Position numbers and translations under genes: made by a program | Notes under the pieces: generated by a model | The model's database searches: none | The model's input: the letters and a program-made list of their open reading frames with translations, nothing else | Told to the model about the DNA's origin: nothing | Assembly: GCA_021812735.1 (NCBI GenBank) | Contig: JAKAMV010000001.1 | Span: 1-50,499 of the forward strand | Length of the DNA: 50,499 nucleotides | Reading direction: 5' to 3' | Source: Chloroflexota bacterium | GTDB taxonomy: Bacteria > Chloroflexota > Limnocylindria > Limnocylindrales > CSP1-4 | Shown: piece after piece, positions 35,245 through 45,457 of the stretch | Position numbering within the stretch: the first letter of the stretch is position 1 | How the letters are laid out: every line of letters begins with the position of its first letter

Positions 35245-35798
35245 GCCCGCGCTCCGTCCTGGCGGGCCCCGAGCGCGGGCGGCGCCGGGGTTGGCCCGGT
35301 CCCGGTCAGCGCCTGCTCGAACGCGGTGTAGGCGGCCGCTCCGCGGAGCGCGAACACGACGCGGTCGAGGAACGAGCCGGAGGCGAGCTCGTCCCGCACG
35401 GCCCCCACGACGATCCGCGCGGCCTCATCGAGCGGAAACCCGCCGATCCCGGTCCCTAGCGCGGGGAACGCAATGCTCGCGAGGCCCAGCTCGGACGCGC
35501 GGCGCAGGGCGCTGCGGGTGGCGGCCTCGATGGCGGGCGCGCTGGTGCGCCGGTCCCGCTCGAGGGACACGGCATGGATCACCACCTGCGCGGCGAGCCG
35601 TCCGGCCGGGGTGACGATGGCGTCGCCGAGCCGGGCGGGGCCCTGACGGACGGCGGCGAACTCGATCGCGTCGCCGCCCGCTCGCTTGATCTCGCCGGCA
35701 ACGCCCGTGCTCATCCAGAGGGAGGTGGCAGCGGGGCTCACGATGGCGTCGACCTCCAGGTCGCAGATGTCCCCGTTCCACAGCTCGATCCTGGCCAC
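35241..35798 (-). CDS. Macro domain (ADP-ribose-binding) protein
   Basis: This 185-residue protein is a single macro domain, a fold that binds ADP-ribose and often removes it from proteins or from O-acetyl-ADP-ribose. It starts IELWNGDICDLEVDAIVSPA with the GDI and the IVxxA pocket residues. VAGEIKRAGGDAIEF and AFPALGTGIGGFPLDEAARIVVGAV cover the phosphate loop and the catalytic-loop region. The expected Asn after VSPAA is Thr/Ser here (usually VNAAN), so activity may be altered. Start GTG 35798 has GGGGAGG just upstream. It lies 10 bases after alr and overlaps a small hypothetical gene. Confidence 0.9.
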   Translation of the reverse strand: MARIELWNGDICDLEVDAIVSPAATSLWMSTGVAGEIKRAGGDAIEFAAVRQGPARLGDAIVTPAGRLAAQVVIHAVSLERDRRTSAPAIEAATRSALRRASELGLASIAFPALGTGIGGFPLDEAARIVVGAVRDELASGSFLDRVVFALRGAAAYTAFEQALTGTGPTPAPPALGARQDGARA

Positions 35799-35808
35799 TC
35801 GACCTCCC

Positions 35809-37077
35809 CTAGACGAGGGTTCGGACCCCGACGGGCGAACCGGCGGCATGGTACACCCGTGCCAACCGGCGAGACATTCCGGTCAGGACCTCGTAGCTGA
35901 TCGTCCCGCCTGTCGCGGCGAGCTCGTGAGCGGTGATCCGCTCTCCCCCCTGGGCCCCCAGGAGCACGAACTCGTCGCGCTCGGTCACCGGCTCGCCGGG
36001 CACGTCGGTCACGTCGGCCATCACGGCGTCCATCGCCACGCGGCCGACCAGCGGGACCCGGACGCCGCGGACGAGCGCCACCGCCCGGTCCGAGAGGAAC
36101 CGACGCCAACCGTCGGCGTAGCCGAACGGCAGGGTGGCGACCCTCGTCCGCCGGGCGGTCACGAACGAGGGCCCGTAGGACACGCCGTGGCCCGCCGGCA
36201 GCTCCAGCACGCGCACGGGCCGGGCGTAGGCGGCCATCGCCGGCCGAAGGCCGCTGGCCGCCACGGCGGTCGAGGCGGGCGGGACCAGCCCGTCGGGGAC
36301 GAGGCCGTAGACCGCGAGGCCCGCCCGCACGGCGTCCCAGCGCGGCACCGCGTCGCTCAGGACGCCGCCGCTGCCGTTGAGGTGCCGGCGCACGGCGCCT
36401 GATGGCGCGCCACCCCAGGCCACCGCGTCAACACGCGGCGCGAGCGCGGCGGCGAACCGGCGGCCCTGCTCCACGGTGAGCGCCGTGTCGTCCGCCGCCG
36501 CGAGGTGCGTCCACACGCCACCGAGGCGCACGCCCGGCGTCGCGAGCACGGCGTCGATCTTCTCGGCGGCGTCCCTCGGCAGCACGCCGCCCCGCCCGAG
36601 GCCGGTGTCGATCTCGAGGTGGACCTCGAGCGGCGGCGCGTCGCCCGCCGCCGCCGCGCTGGCGGCGGCCAGCGCCTCGGCCGCACCCGCCCCGGCGCCG
36701 AGGGCCACCGCGATCCCCCGCCGGGCCGCCTCGCCCAACCACGCGACCGGCACCGGATAGATCACCAGCAGCGGCAGCGTCACGCCGGCGTCGCGCAGCT
36801 CCACCGCCTCGTCCATCGTCGCCACCGACAGGCCGTCGGCCCCGGCGGCCTGGAGCGCCATCGCCACCGGCACCGCCCCGTGGCCGTAGGCGTCCGCCTT
36901 GACGACCGGCTCGACCCGCACCCCCGGGCCCACGGCCGCGCGCAGCGTGGCCAGGTTGCCGCGGAGGGCGTCCAAGTCGATCTCGAGCCACGCGTGGCGA
37001 GCCAGCGGTGGCAGACCCGCGTCGCGCAGGCGCTGCTCGATGGGCAGCCGGGGCTCGGGCGGCCGGAGGTCCGTCAT
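35809..37077 (-). CDS. alr: Alanine racemase
   Basis: This 422-residue PLP enzyme makes D-alanine for peptidoglycan. The PLP-binding Lys is residue 60 in VVKADAYGHG. The second catalytic residue is Tyr in GVSYGPSF in the C-terminal beta domain, and LPFGYADGWRR and GRVAMDAVMADVT follow. The protein is longer than usual (about 370), with an extra N-terminal ~25 residues. It lies 10 bases downstream of nnrD in the same operon, an arrangement (acpS-nnrD-alr) common in many bacteria. Confidence 0.96.
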   Translation of the reverse strand: MTDLRPPEPRLPIEQRLRDAGLPPLARHAWLEIDLDALRGNLATLRAAVGPGVRVEPVVKADAYGHGAVPVAMALQAAGADGLSVATMDEAVELRDAGVTLPLLVIYPVPVAWLGEAARRGIAVALGAGAGAAEALAAASAAAAGDAPPLEVHLEIDTGLGRGGVLPRDAAEKIDAVLATPGVRLGGVWTHLAAADDTALTVEQGRRFAAALAPRVDAVAWGGAPSGAVRRHLNGSGGVLSDAVPRWDAVRAGLAVYGLVPDGLVPPASTAVAASGLRPAMAAYARPVRVLELPAGHGVSYGPSFVTARRTRVATLPFGYADGWRRFLSDRAVALVRGVRVPLVGRVAMDAVMADVTDVPGEPVTERDEFVLLGAQGGERITAHELAATGGTISYEVLTGMSRRLARVYHAAGSPVGVRTLV

Positions 37078-37087
37078 CGCCGGCCCC

Positions 37088-38155
37088 TCAGTCGCCGGTC
37101 ACGGGCGCGGTCGAACCGTCGCCCGCCTCGCGGACGTGGTGCGTCGCGAAGCCGAGCCGGCGCCCGTTGCGCAACCGCTCGGCGATCCCGGCGAGGCGCT
37201 TGCGGACCACCGGCAGCGCGTCGGGCAGGTCGCCGGCGAGCAGCCCGGCGTCCCCCAGGCGCTCGCGCACGAACACGCCCGCGCCGCCGTGGAGGTAGAC
37301 GCCAAGCCGAGCCGCGTCGAACGGGGCGAGGCCCTGGGCCAGCAGCGCCCCGATGGTCCCTGCGAGCACGTCGCCGGTGCCCCCTGTGGCCATGGCCGGG
37401 TTCTCGAAGGGCGCCATCGCCGTCCTGCCGTCCGGCGCCGCGATCACGGTGTTCGCCCCCTTGAGCACCACGACCTGGCCCCACTCGGCGGCTGCCGCGG
37501 CCGCGGCCCGCGCACGCGACTCGTCATCCTCGTTGAGGTCCCCGTCCCCGGCCGGGTCGTGGCCACTGCCCGCGCGCAGCCGGGCGAACTCCCCGGTGTG
37601 CGGGGTCAGGACGCAGGGCCGGGTCACGCCCGTCCACCACTCCCCAACCGAGGCCAGGGTGCGCAGCGCCTCCGCGTCCACCACCGCCGGCGGGTTCACG
37701 CCCTCCTCGGGCTGGGTCAGCAGCAGGCGCAGCAGGTCCGCGCCCGCGAGCGACGGTCGCAGCCCCGGACCGATGACCAGGGCGTCGTGCTCGTTGTCGA
37801 GGATCTTGGCGAGGGCGGGCTCGGGGTCCACCTCCTCCACGTCGTCCTCGGGGAGCGCCATCGTGGTGGCCTCGACGACTTTGGACGCGAAGAGCGGCTG
37901 CAGCGACTCCGGGACGGCAAGCGTGACGAGGCCGGCGCCGGCGCGGCCCGAGGCCCGGCAGACGAGCAGCGCCGCCCCGGCGAAGTCGAGCGAGCCCGCG
38001 ACCACGAGCAGCTTGCCGAACGTCCCCTTGTGGCCGCGCCTGCTGCGCTCGGGCAGCAGCAGCGCCATCGACTCGTCGTCGAGCAGCGCCGTCCCCGGGG
38101 GCGGCGTCGTGCCGCCGCGATCATGCCGCCCGAACCCGACCGGTCGCTCACCCAT
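37088..38155 (-). CDS. nnrD: ADP-dependent NAD(P)H-hydrate dehydratase (single-domain)
   Basis: This 355-residue ribokinase-like enzyme repairs damaged NAD(P)HX with ADP. The fold starts SRRGHKGTFGKLLVVAGS. The active-site motif is NPAMATGGTGDVLAGTIGALLAQG. Most bacterial homologues carry an N-terminal epimerase (NnrE) domain; here only the dehydratase is present, with about 30 leader residues, so the epimerase must be elsewhere or absent. ATG 38155 overlaps the end of acpS by eight bases. An insertion of charged residues (GSGHDPAGDGDLNEDDES) sits before the last third. Confidence 0.92.
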   Translation of the reverse strand: MGERPVGFGRHDRGGTTPPPGTALLDDESMALLLPERSRRGHKGTFGKLLVVAGSLDFAGAALLVCRASGRAGAGLVTLAVPESLQPLFASKVVEATTMALPEDDVEEVDPEPALAKILDNEHDALVIGPGLRPSLAGADLLRLLLTQPEEGVNPPAVVDAEALRTLASVGEWWTGVTRPCVLTPHTGEFARLRAGSGHDPAGDGDLNEDDESRARAAAAAAAEWGQVVVLKGANTVIAAPDGRTAMAPFENPAMATGGTGDVLAGTIGALLAQGLAPFDAARLGVYLHGGAGVFVRERLGDAGLLAGDLPDALPVVRKRLAGIAERLRNGRRLGFATHHVREAGDGSTAPVTGD

Positions 38156-38735
38156 CCGCCGCCTCCTCGCCCTGAGCCCCGCCGCCATCGGCCGGGGTCG
38201 CCGCTTGCCGACTCGCCGCGTGGAGCGCCGCCAGCCGCTCGAGACGCGCCAGGAGCTTGCGCTCGCGCTCGTCGAGTCGCTCGTCGATGTCGGGCGGGAA
38301 GACGTACCGCCCGCCCGCGGTCCGGACGCCGAACGCGATCGCCACCGCGTAGTCCGCCTCGTGGCTGATCGAGAGGGCGACGCGTCCCATGCCCAGCTGC
38401 TCGGCCCGCCTGGCCGCCCGCCCGTGCAGCCCCACGGAGGGCTGGCCCGTGGGCAGGCGCTGGACCTCGATTTCCCGCCAGCCGATGCCCCGCACGCCCA
38501 GGCCAAGCACCTTGGACACGGCCTCCTTGGCCGCCCACCGGCCGGCGAACGTCTCGGGGCGGCCCCGGACGTACCGGCGCTCACCGTCGGTCAGGACGCG
38601 CCGCTCGAACCGATCGCCGAACCGCTCGAGCGCGGCGCGGATTCGCTCCACCCTGACGATGTCCACGCCCAGCTCGGTCGCGCCCTCCGGCACGAAGCCC
38701 GGGGGCAGGCGCGGGTCGCCGTCGGGGCCGGCCAC
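38148..38735 (-). CDS. acpS: Holo-[acyl-carrier-protein] synthase
   Basis: This enzyme transfers 4'-phosphopantetheine to acyl carrier protein. The metal-binding Asp is in GVDIVRVERI near residue 25, and the Glu is in RWAAKEAVSKVLGLG near residue 70. The core ends near residue 140. A further ~55 residues form a charged helix and an Ala/Gly tail, so the protein (195) is longer than the usual 120-140. GTG 38735 starts five bases after the glmS stop, with GGAG in front of it. Confidence 0.9.
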   Translation of the reverse strand: MAGPDGDPRLPPGFVPEGATELGVDIVRVERIRAALERFGDRFERRVLTDGERRYVRGRPETFAGRWAAKEAVSKVLGLGVRGIGWREIEVQRLPTGQPSVGLHGRAARRAEQLGMGRVALSISHEADYAVAIAFGVRTAGGRYVFPPDIDERLDERERKLLARLERLAALHAASRQAATPADGGGAQGEEAADG

Positions 38736-38739
38736 GGGC

Positions 38740-40569
<1,830 letters not shown>

Positions 40570-40621
40570 GCCGCGCTCTGGACTCCTTCTGGGGGGGACG
40601 CCGCGGCCGGCCGCGGCCGGG

Positions 40622-41956
40622 CTAGTGTAGACGCTCCCCCGCGAGCGCCGCGATCGCGTCGGCCACCTCGACGACGAGCGCCGCGTCGTCGCCCTCCACC
40701 ATCACGCGGAGCACGGGCTCGGTCCCCGACGGGCGCACGAGGATGCGGCCGCGCGGGGCCAGCCTCGCCTCGGCGCCGGCGACGGCGGCGGCGAACACCT
40801 CGTCCGCGTCCCACTCCATCCGGTGCGCGACCCGGACCGCTCGCTGCTGCTGCGGCAGGAGCGGGATCTGCCCGGCAAGCTCGTCGATGTCGGCGCCGGC
40901 CGCGGTCATCACGCGCAGCAGCTCGGTCGCGGTCACGATGCCGTCGCCGGAGTTGGTGTGCTCGCGGACGATCACGTGGCCGCTCTTCTCGCCGCCGAGG
41001 CCGGCACCCGAGACGAGCATCGCGGCCAGGATGTGCTTGTCGCCCACGGGGGTGCGGACCAGCCGTCCGCCCGCCGCCTCGACCGCCCCCTGGAGGCCGC
41101 CGTTGGAGAGCACCGACACGACCAGGCTGCGCCGGTCGAGCGCGCCGCGAGCGAGCCGCTCGAGCGCCAGGATGCCGAGCACCTGGTCGCCGTCCACGAG
41201 ACGGCCGTGACGATCCACCGCCACGCATCGGTCGGCGTCGCCGTCGAGCGCGAAGCCCACGTCGGCGCCGTGCTCGGCGACCGCGGCCATCAGGGACTCG
41301 GGTGCGGTGGCGCCACAGCCGCGGTTGATGTTGTCGCCGTCGGGCTGGTCATGGATGACCGTCACGCGAGCGCCGGTGGCGCGCAGGATGGCCGGCGCCA
41401 CGGCATGGGCGGCGCCGTTGGCCGTGTCGATCACGATGTGGAGGCCAGTCGCGTGGACGGCCGACGCGAGCGCGGTGCGGTGCGCGACGTACTGCCCGAG
41501 GAGCGAGGACGCGTCCACGGCTCGGCCAAGGCGCCCCGGCTCCACACCGGGGAGCTCATCGGCCCGCAGGATCAGGGCCTCGAGCTCGTCCTCGAGGTCG
41601 TCATCGAGCTTGAGCCCGTTGGGGTCGAGCACCTTGAGGCCGTTGTCGTCGGCCGGGTTGTGCGAGGCCGAGACCATGATCCCGGCCGCGAAGGCACCGT
41701 TGCCCGCGAGGAATGCGAGCGCGGGCGTGGGCACGACGCCGACGCGGTGGACGTCCACGCCCATGCTGGTCGCGCCCGCGGTGATCGCGGCCACGAACAT
41801 GTCGCCCGAGCGCCGGGTGTCCTGGCCCACCACCAGCGAGCCACCGGCGCCAACGACCCGGTGCGCGGTCGCGCGGCCGAGCGACGTGGCGAGCGAGGGG
41901 CGCAGGTCCACGTTGGCGAGGCCGCGGATGCCATCGGTGCCGAACAGGCGGGTCAT
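40622..41956 (-). CDS. glmM: Phosphoglucosamine mutase
   Basis: This 444-residue phosphohexomutase turns glucosamine 6-phosphate into glucosamine 1-phosphate for GlmU. It opens RLFGTDGIRGLANVDLRP. The phosphoserine loop is SASHNPADDNG with Ser98. The metal-binding motif is DGDADRCVAVD. The sugar-binding region has GGEKSGH, and the phosphate loop is RPSGTEPVLRVM. ATG 41956 follows GAGGAG. Its place beside cdaA and cdaR is widely conserved, and GlmM can bind and inhibit CdaA in Firmicutes. Confidence 0.97.
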   Translation of the reverse strand: MTRLFGTDGIRGLANVDLRPSLATSLGRATAHRVVGAGGSLVVGQDTRRSGDMFVAAITAGATSMGVDVHRVGVVPTPALAFLAGNGAFAAGIMVSASHNPADDNGLKVLDPNGLKLDDDLEDELEALILRADELPGVEPGRLGRAVDASSLLGQYVAHRTALASAVHATGLHIVIDTANGAAHAVAPAILRATGARVTVIHDQPDGDNINRGCGATAPESLMAAVAEHGADVGFALDGDADRCVAVDRHGRLVDGDQVLGILALERLARGALDRRSLVVSVLSNGGLQGAVEAAGGRLVRTPVGDKHILAAMLVSGAGLGGEKSGHVIVREHTNSGDGIVTATELLRVMTAAGADIDELAGQIPLLPQQQRAVRVAHRMEWDADEVFAAAVAGAEARLAPRGRILVRPSGTEPVLRVMVEGDDAALVVEVADAIAALAGERLH

Positions 41957-42022
41957 GGGGCTCCTCGATGCGGGTGGGGACTGCGGCGGGGCGGTGGCGG
42001 GCCGCGGCGCGGGCAGGGTGAC

Positions 42023-43303
42023 TCAGGTGGGCAGCGGCGCCGGGGTCTGCGCGCCGGGCGGCGGCGACGCCGAGGGTGCCGGCGCGGTCCCCGAGACGGT
42101 GACGGTGACGATCGACGGGTCGATGGCGACCACGGTCACGCCCGACGGGAGCAGCGGCACGACGGTGATCTGGTAGGTGCCGGGCGACAGCCCGGACACG
42201 TCCAGGCCAACGGTGATGGCCGTGCTGCCCAGCCGGTCGAGGTCCGCCGTCGAGCCGAAGACCGTCAGCAGGACGGTCTGGGCCGACAGCGTGTACGTCT
42301 TGGCGGGATCGGCCCCGTCCACGCGCATCCCAGCTGTGAACGTCCGGGTCTCGGTGACGGCCTGGACCTGGACCGTGACGTCCACGGTCGGGCTCCCGAC
42401 CGCCGTCACGCCGGTCGGGAGCGACAGGGCGACGGCCTGGCTGACAGCGCGCGTGGCCCCCGCGATTTGGATCGGCGCGGTGTCGGCGGAGACCAGGGTG
42501 GCAAGCTGGTTGGCGTTCCCCTCGAGGGTCGCGGTCAGCGGGCTGACCGTCACGCTGGCCACCCGGAAGCCAGGCGCCGGGACACCCGCGAGCACCGGGT
42601 TGACCGGGACGGTCTTCGACTGCAGGTTGGTGTAGAGCGGGATGGTGACGTGGACGGTCTGTGGCGACACGTTCACGCCGGTGACCGCGGCCCCCGTCGC
42701 GTCCACGGGCGTGCCCTCGAGCTCCTGGTCCACGTTGATGCCGTTCGGGTCGAGCGACACGTTGACCTCCACCGCCACCACCTTCTTGACGGCGGTGGAC
42801 GGGCCGGTGACGCTGACCTGCGCCGGCGTGTAGCTGGTGGCGCCGACATCCACGCCCGGCGGCGCCGAGCCGCGGTTGACGCGCACCGGCACCGTGTTGG
42901 TGATCAGCTCATCGAGCACGACTGGGATGGTCCGGGGGACGACCTCCAGGATGACGACGCGCGGGTCGTTCGCCTCCACGACCACGCGGACATTGGTCGC
43001 GGACCCGGTTGCGGGCACGTTGGACAGGTCCACGGTGGCCGTGAAGTCCTGGGCTGTCAGGCGTCCGAGATCGGCCGGCGCGACGTACTTGACCTGGTCC
43101 ACGGTCCGCAGCTGGTTGGTGACGACGGTGCCGGCAGGCTGGTTGATCACGTCCACGCGGATCGGGCCCGGGTACGTGTTGCTGTCCTGCGTGGCCACCA
43201 GGCCCACGTACAGCAGCAGGGCCAGCGCCAAGGCAGCCAGCTTGAGGGGCCAGTTGTGGACGACGGCGCCAGCAAGGCGCCGCATCAGCCTGCCGACCGT
43301 CAC
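42023..43303 (-). CDS. cdaR: YbbR-domain protein, regulator of diadenylate cyclase (CdaR)
   Basis: This 426-residue protein has one N-terminal helix (LAALALALLLYVGLVA) and then an extracytoplasmic beta-rich part. Four YbbR repeats are apparent from the alternating V/T/P pattern and conserved elements such as VNRGSAPPGVDV and VTVSPLTATLEGN. The Pro/Ser tail is short. In the family, YbbR domains bind and regulate the cyclase encoded by cdaA. GTG 43303 overlaps the cdaA stop as GTGA, so the two are made as a pair. Confidence 0.9.
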   Translation of the reverse strand: MTVGRLMRRLAGAVVHNWPLKLAALALALLLYVGLVATQDSNTYPGPIRVDVINQPAGTVVTNQLRTVDQVKYVAPADLGRLTAQDFTATVDLSNVPATGSATNVRVVVEANDPRVVILEVVPRTIPVVLDELITNTVPVRVNRGSAPPGVDVGATSYTPAQVSVTGPSTAVKKVVAVEVNVSLDPNGINVDQELEGTPVDATGAAVTGVNVSPQTVHVTIPLYTNLQSKTVPVNPVLAGVPAPGFRVASVTVSPLTATLEGNANQLATLVSADTAPIQIAGATRAVSQAVALSLPTGVTAVGSPTVDVTVQVQAVTETRTFTAGMRVDGADPAKTYTLSAQTVLLTVFGSTADLDRLGSTAITVGLDVSGLSPGTYQITVVPLLPSGVTVVAIDPSIVTVTVSGTAPAPSASPPPGAQTPAPLPT

Positions 43304-44397
43304 GCCGCGGGCTCCCCGCTCGAGGCGTCCTCGTCGCCGGGCGGAGGCACGCTTGCGTCTGGCAGATCGGATCCGGGCGCGGGGGGCACCGGTGCCGTCT
43401 TGCCCGTCAGGGCGGGCACGGTGGGCGACGTTCCGGCGATGTCGCCCCCGCCAGCCATGTCGCCCATGCCTGCCACCCCATACCGGCGCGCCTCGGCCGG
43501 GAGCGTCTCCGGCACCGCCGCCACCAAACGCGCGGCGGCCCTCCGGGCGATGCGCAAGCGGCTGGCGGGCCGGCCGGCGACACCCGGCTCGCGATGCGGC
43601 AGGGCAAGCCCCGACCTGGGCTCGTGCGGCTCGAGGAGGCCCTCGAGCGCGCGCTCCAACTGCGCCTCGGTGGGAACCCGCACGATCCGGGCACGCTCCA
43701 CCACGCTCATCTGGTGGTTCTCCTCTGACACCACGACGGCGACGGCGTCGGTGTCCTCGGTGATCCCGAGCGCGGCGCGGTGGCGGGTCCCGAACCGCTC
43801 GGAGAGGCGCATGTCGGTGAGCGGCAGCAGGGCCCCCGCGGCCAGGAGCGTCTCGCCGCGGACGACCACGGCTCCGTCGTGGAGCGCGGTCTTGGGCATG
43901 AAGATGGTGAGCAGCAGTTCGACGGTCAGGTCGGCGTGGAGCATGACGCCAGTCTCGGCCGTGTCCTCGAGGCCCGTCTCCCGCTCGAGAACGATGAGCG
44001 CGCCGTGACCCTCGGCCGAGAGGGCGGCAGCCGCCTTGGCGACCACCGCCGCCACGTGCCCCACGCGCCGGTGCGGCGACACGGGCACGAGCCAGCCGAA
44101 GGTGCCCACCCGACCGATCCGCTCGAGGGCGCGCCGGAGCTCCGGCTGGAACACCACGACGAGCGCGAACACGCCCACGAAGGCCCCGGCCTGCAGGATT
44201 TGCGTGAACAGCCGCAGCTGGAGGAACTGCGCGAGGGCGTAGACGCCGAGCAGCACGGACACGCCGATCACCAGCGTCACGGCCCGGGTCCCGCGGATCA
44301 GGCTGAACAGCCCGTAGATGAACAGGGCGGTGATGCCGATGTCCAGCAGCGCATTCGGCGTGACCGGCCGAACCAGCGACTCGAGGAACGCGAGCAT
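43300..44397 (-). CDS. cdaA: Diadenylate cyclase CdaA
   Basis: This 365-residue membrane enzyme makes c-di-AMP from two ATP. Three N-terminal helices (to about residue 85) are followed by the DAC domain. The catalytic motifs DGA (174-176) and RHR (205-207, in FGTRHRAALG) are intact. After about residue 240 comes a 120-residue extension, first Arg/Ala-rich and then Pro/Asp/Gly-rich, that is absent from typical CdaA (about 270). c-di-AMP usually controls turgor, potassium and cell-wall synthesis. ATG 44397 lies nine bases after a TAGACT box, with no ribosome site. Confidence 0.95.
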   Translation of the reverse strand: MLAFLESLVRPVTPNALLDIGITALFIYGLFSLIRGTRAVTLVIGVSVLLGVYALAQFLQLRLFTQILQAGAFVGVFALVVVFQPELRRALERIGRVGTFGWLVPVSPHRRVGHVAAVVAKAAAALSAEGHGALIVLERETGLEDTAETGVMLHADLTVELLLTIFMPKTALHDGAVVVRGETLLAAGALLPLTDMRLSERFGTRHRAALGITEDTDAVAVVVSEENHQMSVVERARIVRVPTEAQLERALEGLLEPHEPRSGLALPHREPGVAGRPASRLRIARRAAARLVAAVPETLPAEARRYGVAGMGDMAGGGDIAGTSPTVPALTGKTAPVPPAPGSDLPDASVPPPGDEDASSGEPAA

Positions 44398-44406
44398 CTT
44401 CGGGCG

Positions 44407-44412
44407 AGTCTA
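44407..44412 (-). promoter_or_regulatory. -10 box for the cdaA operon, leaderless arrangement
   Basis: On the minus strand TAGACT is followed by nine bases and the cdaA ATG. No Shine-Dalgarno is present. It lies in the 43-base gap after the TPR gene. Confidence 0.5.
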
Positions 44413-44440
44413 CACCGCCCCCCGACCGCCCTCCGGGACC

Positions 44441-45421
44441 CTACCGGCGCGCCTCGCGAGCGGCCGCGACACCCGCGGCGGCCTCGTCGCCATCGAGTCG
44501 CGCAAGCCGCTCGAGCAGGTCGAGCTTCTCGGCGGCGAGGGCGTCCCAGCCCCGGTCGGCGTAGAGCCGGGCCAGCGCGAGATGGAGCGTCGGGCTGCCG
44601 GGATCGAACGAGACGGCGGCGTAGTACGCGTCAAGGGCGGCGTCCGGGCGCCCGTCACGCATGTGGAGCGCCCCGAGGTCAAGGAGCGCCTCCGCCGCAG
44701 CACCCGGCTGGCCTGCGTCCGAGGCCGCCTCCACGCGTGCCGTCAGGTCATCGAGCGAGACGCCCGCGGGAGCGGGGGGCGGGGCGAGTGCGATCACGGC
44801 CGCGTGCCCGACCGGCGGCTCCGGGGCGGTGTCGGCCGCTTCTCCCGCCCCAGGCTGCTGAGCGGGTGCCATCGGCGTCTCCGCCACGGCTGCCGCCGAC
44901 GGGACGGCAGGTGCGACGGCCAGACCCTCGAGGACGCGCAGCGCCCGCTCCAGGGCCAGCCGTCCGGGCTCGGCCGGTTCCGACGCCTGGAGCCGGGCGA
45001 TCAGGCGCTCCAGCAGGCGTCGCCGCTCGCGCCCCTCGGCCAGCTCCAGGCCGCGGCGGGCCGCGTCCACGGCGTCCGCGGTCCGCCCGGCACCCGCCTG
45101 CGTCTCGGCCAGCACGTCGAATGCCTCCGCGGCCTCGCGGCGCCGGCCGAGGGCCACGAGGGCCTGGGCCCGACCGCCCAGAGCGGCCTCATCGCCGGGG
45201 CCCATCGCGAGCGCCACCTCGAACTGTCGGACGGCATCCCCCGGGCGCCCGTGGCGGAGGAGCGCCGCCCCTGCCGAGGTGTGGGGCGTGACCCGCTCGG
45301 GCGCGATCCGGGCAGCCTCCGCATAGGCCGCGAGCGCCTCGTCGAGCTGCCCGCGGAGGGCCGCGACGTGGCCCCGGCGCAGCGCGTCCTTGTACTGCTC
45401 GTAGAGGGCCTCGCTGCTCAC
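44441..45421 (-). CDS. TPR-repeat protein
   Basis: This 326-residue protein has tetratricopeptide repeats at both ends. The N-terminal block has GQLDEALAAYAEAARIAP, GRPGDAVRQFEVALAMGP and GRRREAAEAFDVLAE. The C-terminal block has GRPDAALDAYYAAVSFDP and ALARLYADRGWDALAAEKLD. Between them is a ~60-residue Pro/Ala linker. TPR proteins bind other proteins; the partner is unknown. I chose GTG 45421 because GGGGGAGG lies six bases upstream; ATG 45427 would touch it. It sits 36 bases after argF and is probably transcribed with it. Confidence 0.88.
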   Translation of the reverse strand: MSSEALYEQYKDALRRGHVAALRGQLDEALAAYAEAARIAPERVTPHTSAGAALLRHGRPGDAVRQFEVALAMGPGDEAALGGRAQALVALGRRREAAEAFDVLAETQAGAGRTADAVDAARRGLELAEGRERRRLLERLIARLQASEPAEPGRLALERALRVLEGLAVAPAVPSAAAVAETPMAPAQQPGAGEAADTAPEPPVGHAAVIALAPPPAPAGVSLDDLTARVEAASDAGQPGAAAEALLDLGALHMRDGRPDAALDAYYAAVSFDPGSPTLHLALARLYADRGWDALAAEKLDLLERLARLDGDEAAAGVAAAREARR

Positions 45422-45457
45422 CGGCATCCTCCCCCAGCCCGCATCGCCACGCTCGCC

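Noticed and set aside
35241..35798. Macrodomain as part of a toxin-antitoxin or anti-phage system (DarTG-like)
   Set aside because: No DarT-like ADP-ribosyltransferase is next to it. The gene sits in a housekeeping operon with normal codon use.
40570..40621. A glmS ribozyme/riboswitch upstream of glmS
   Set aside because: Only 52 bases separate glmM and glmS. That is too short for the ribozyme, and a simple AAGGAG site is present.
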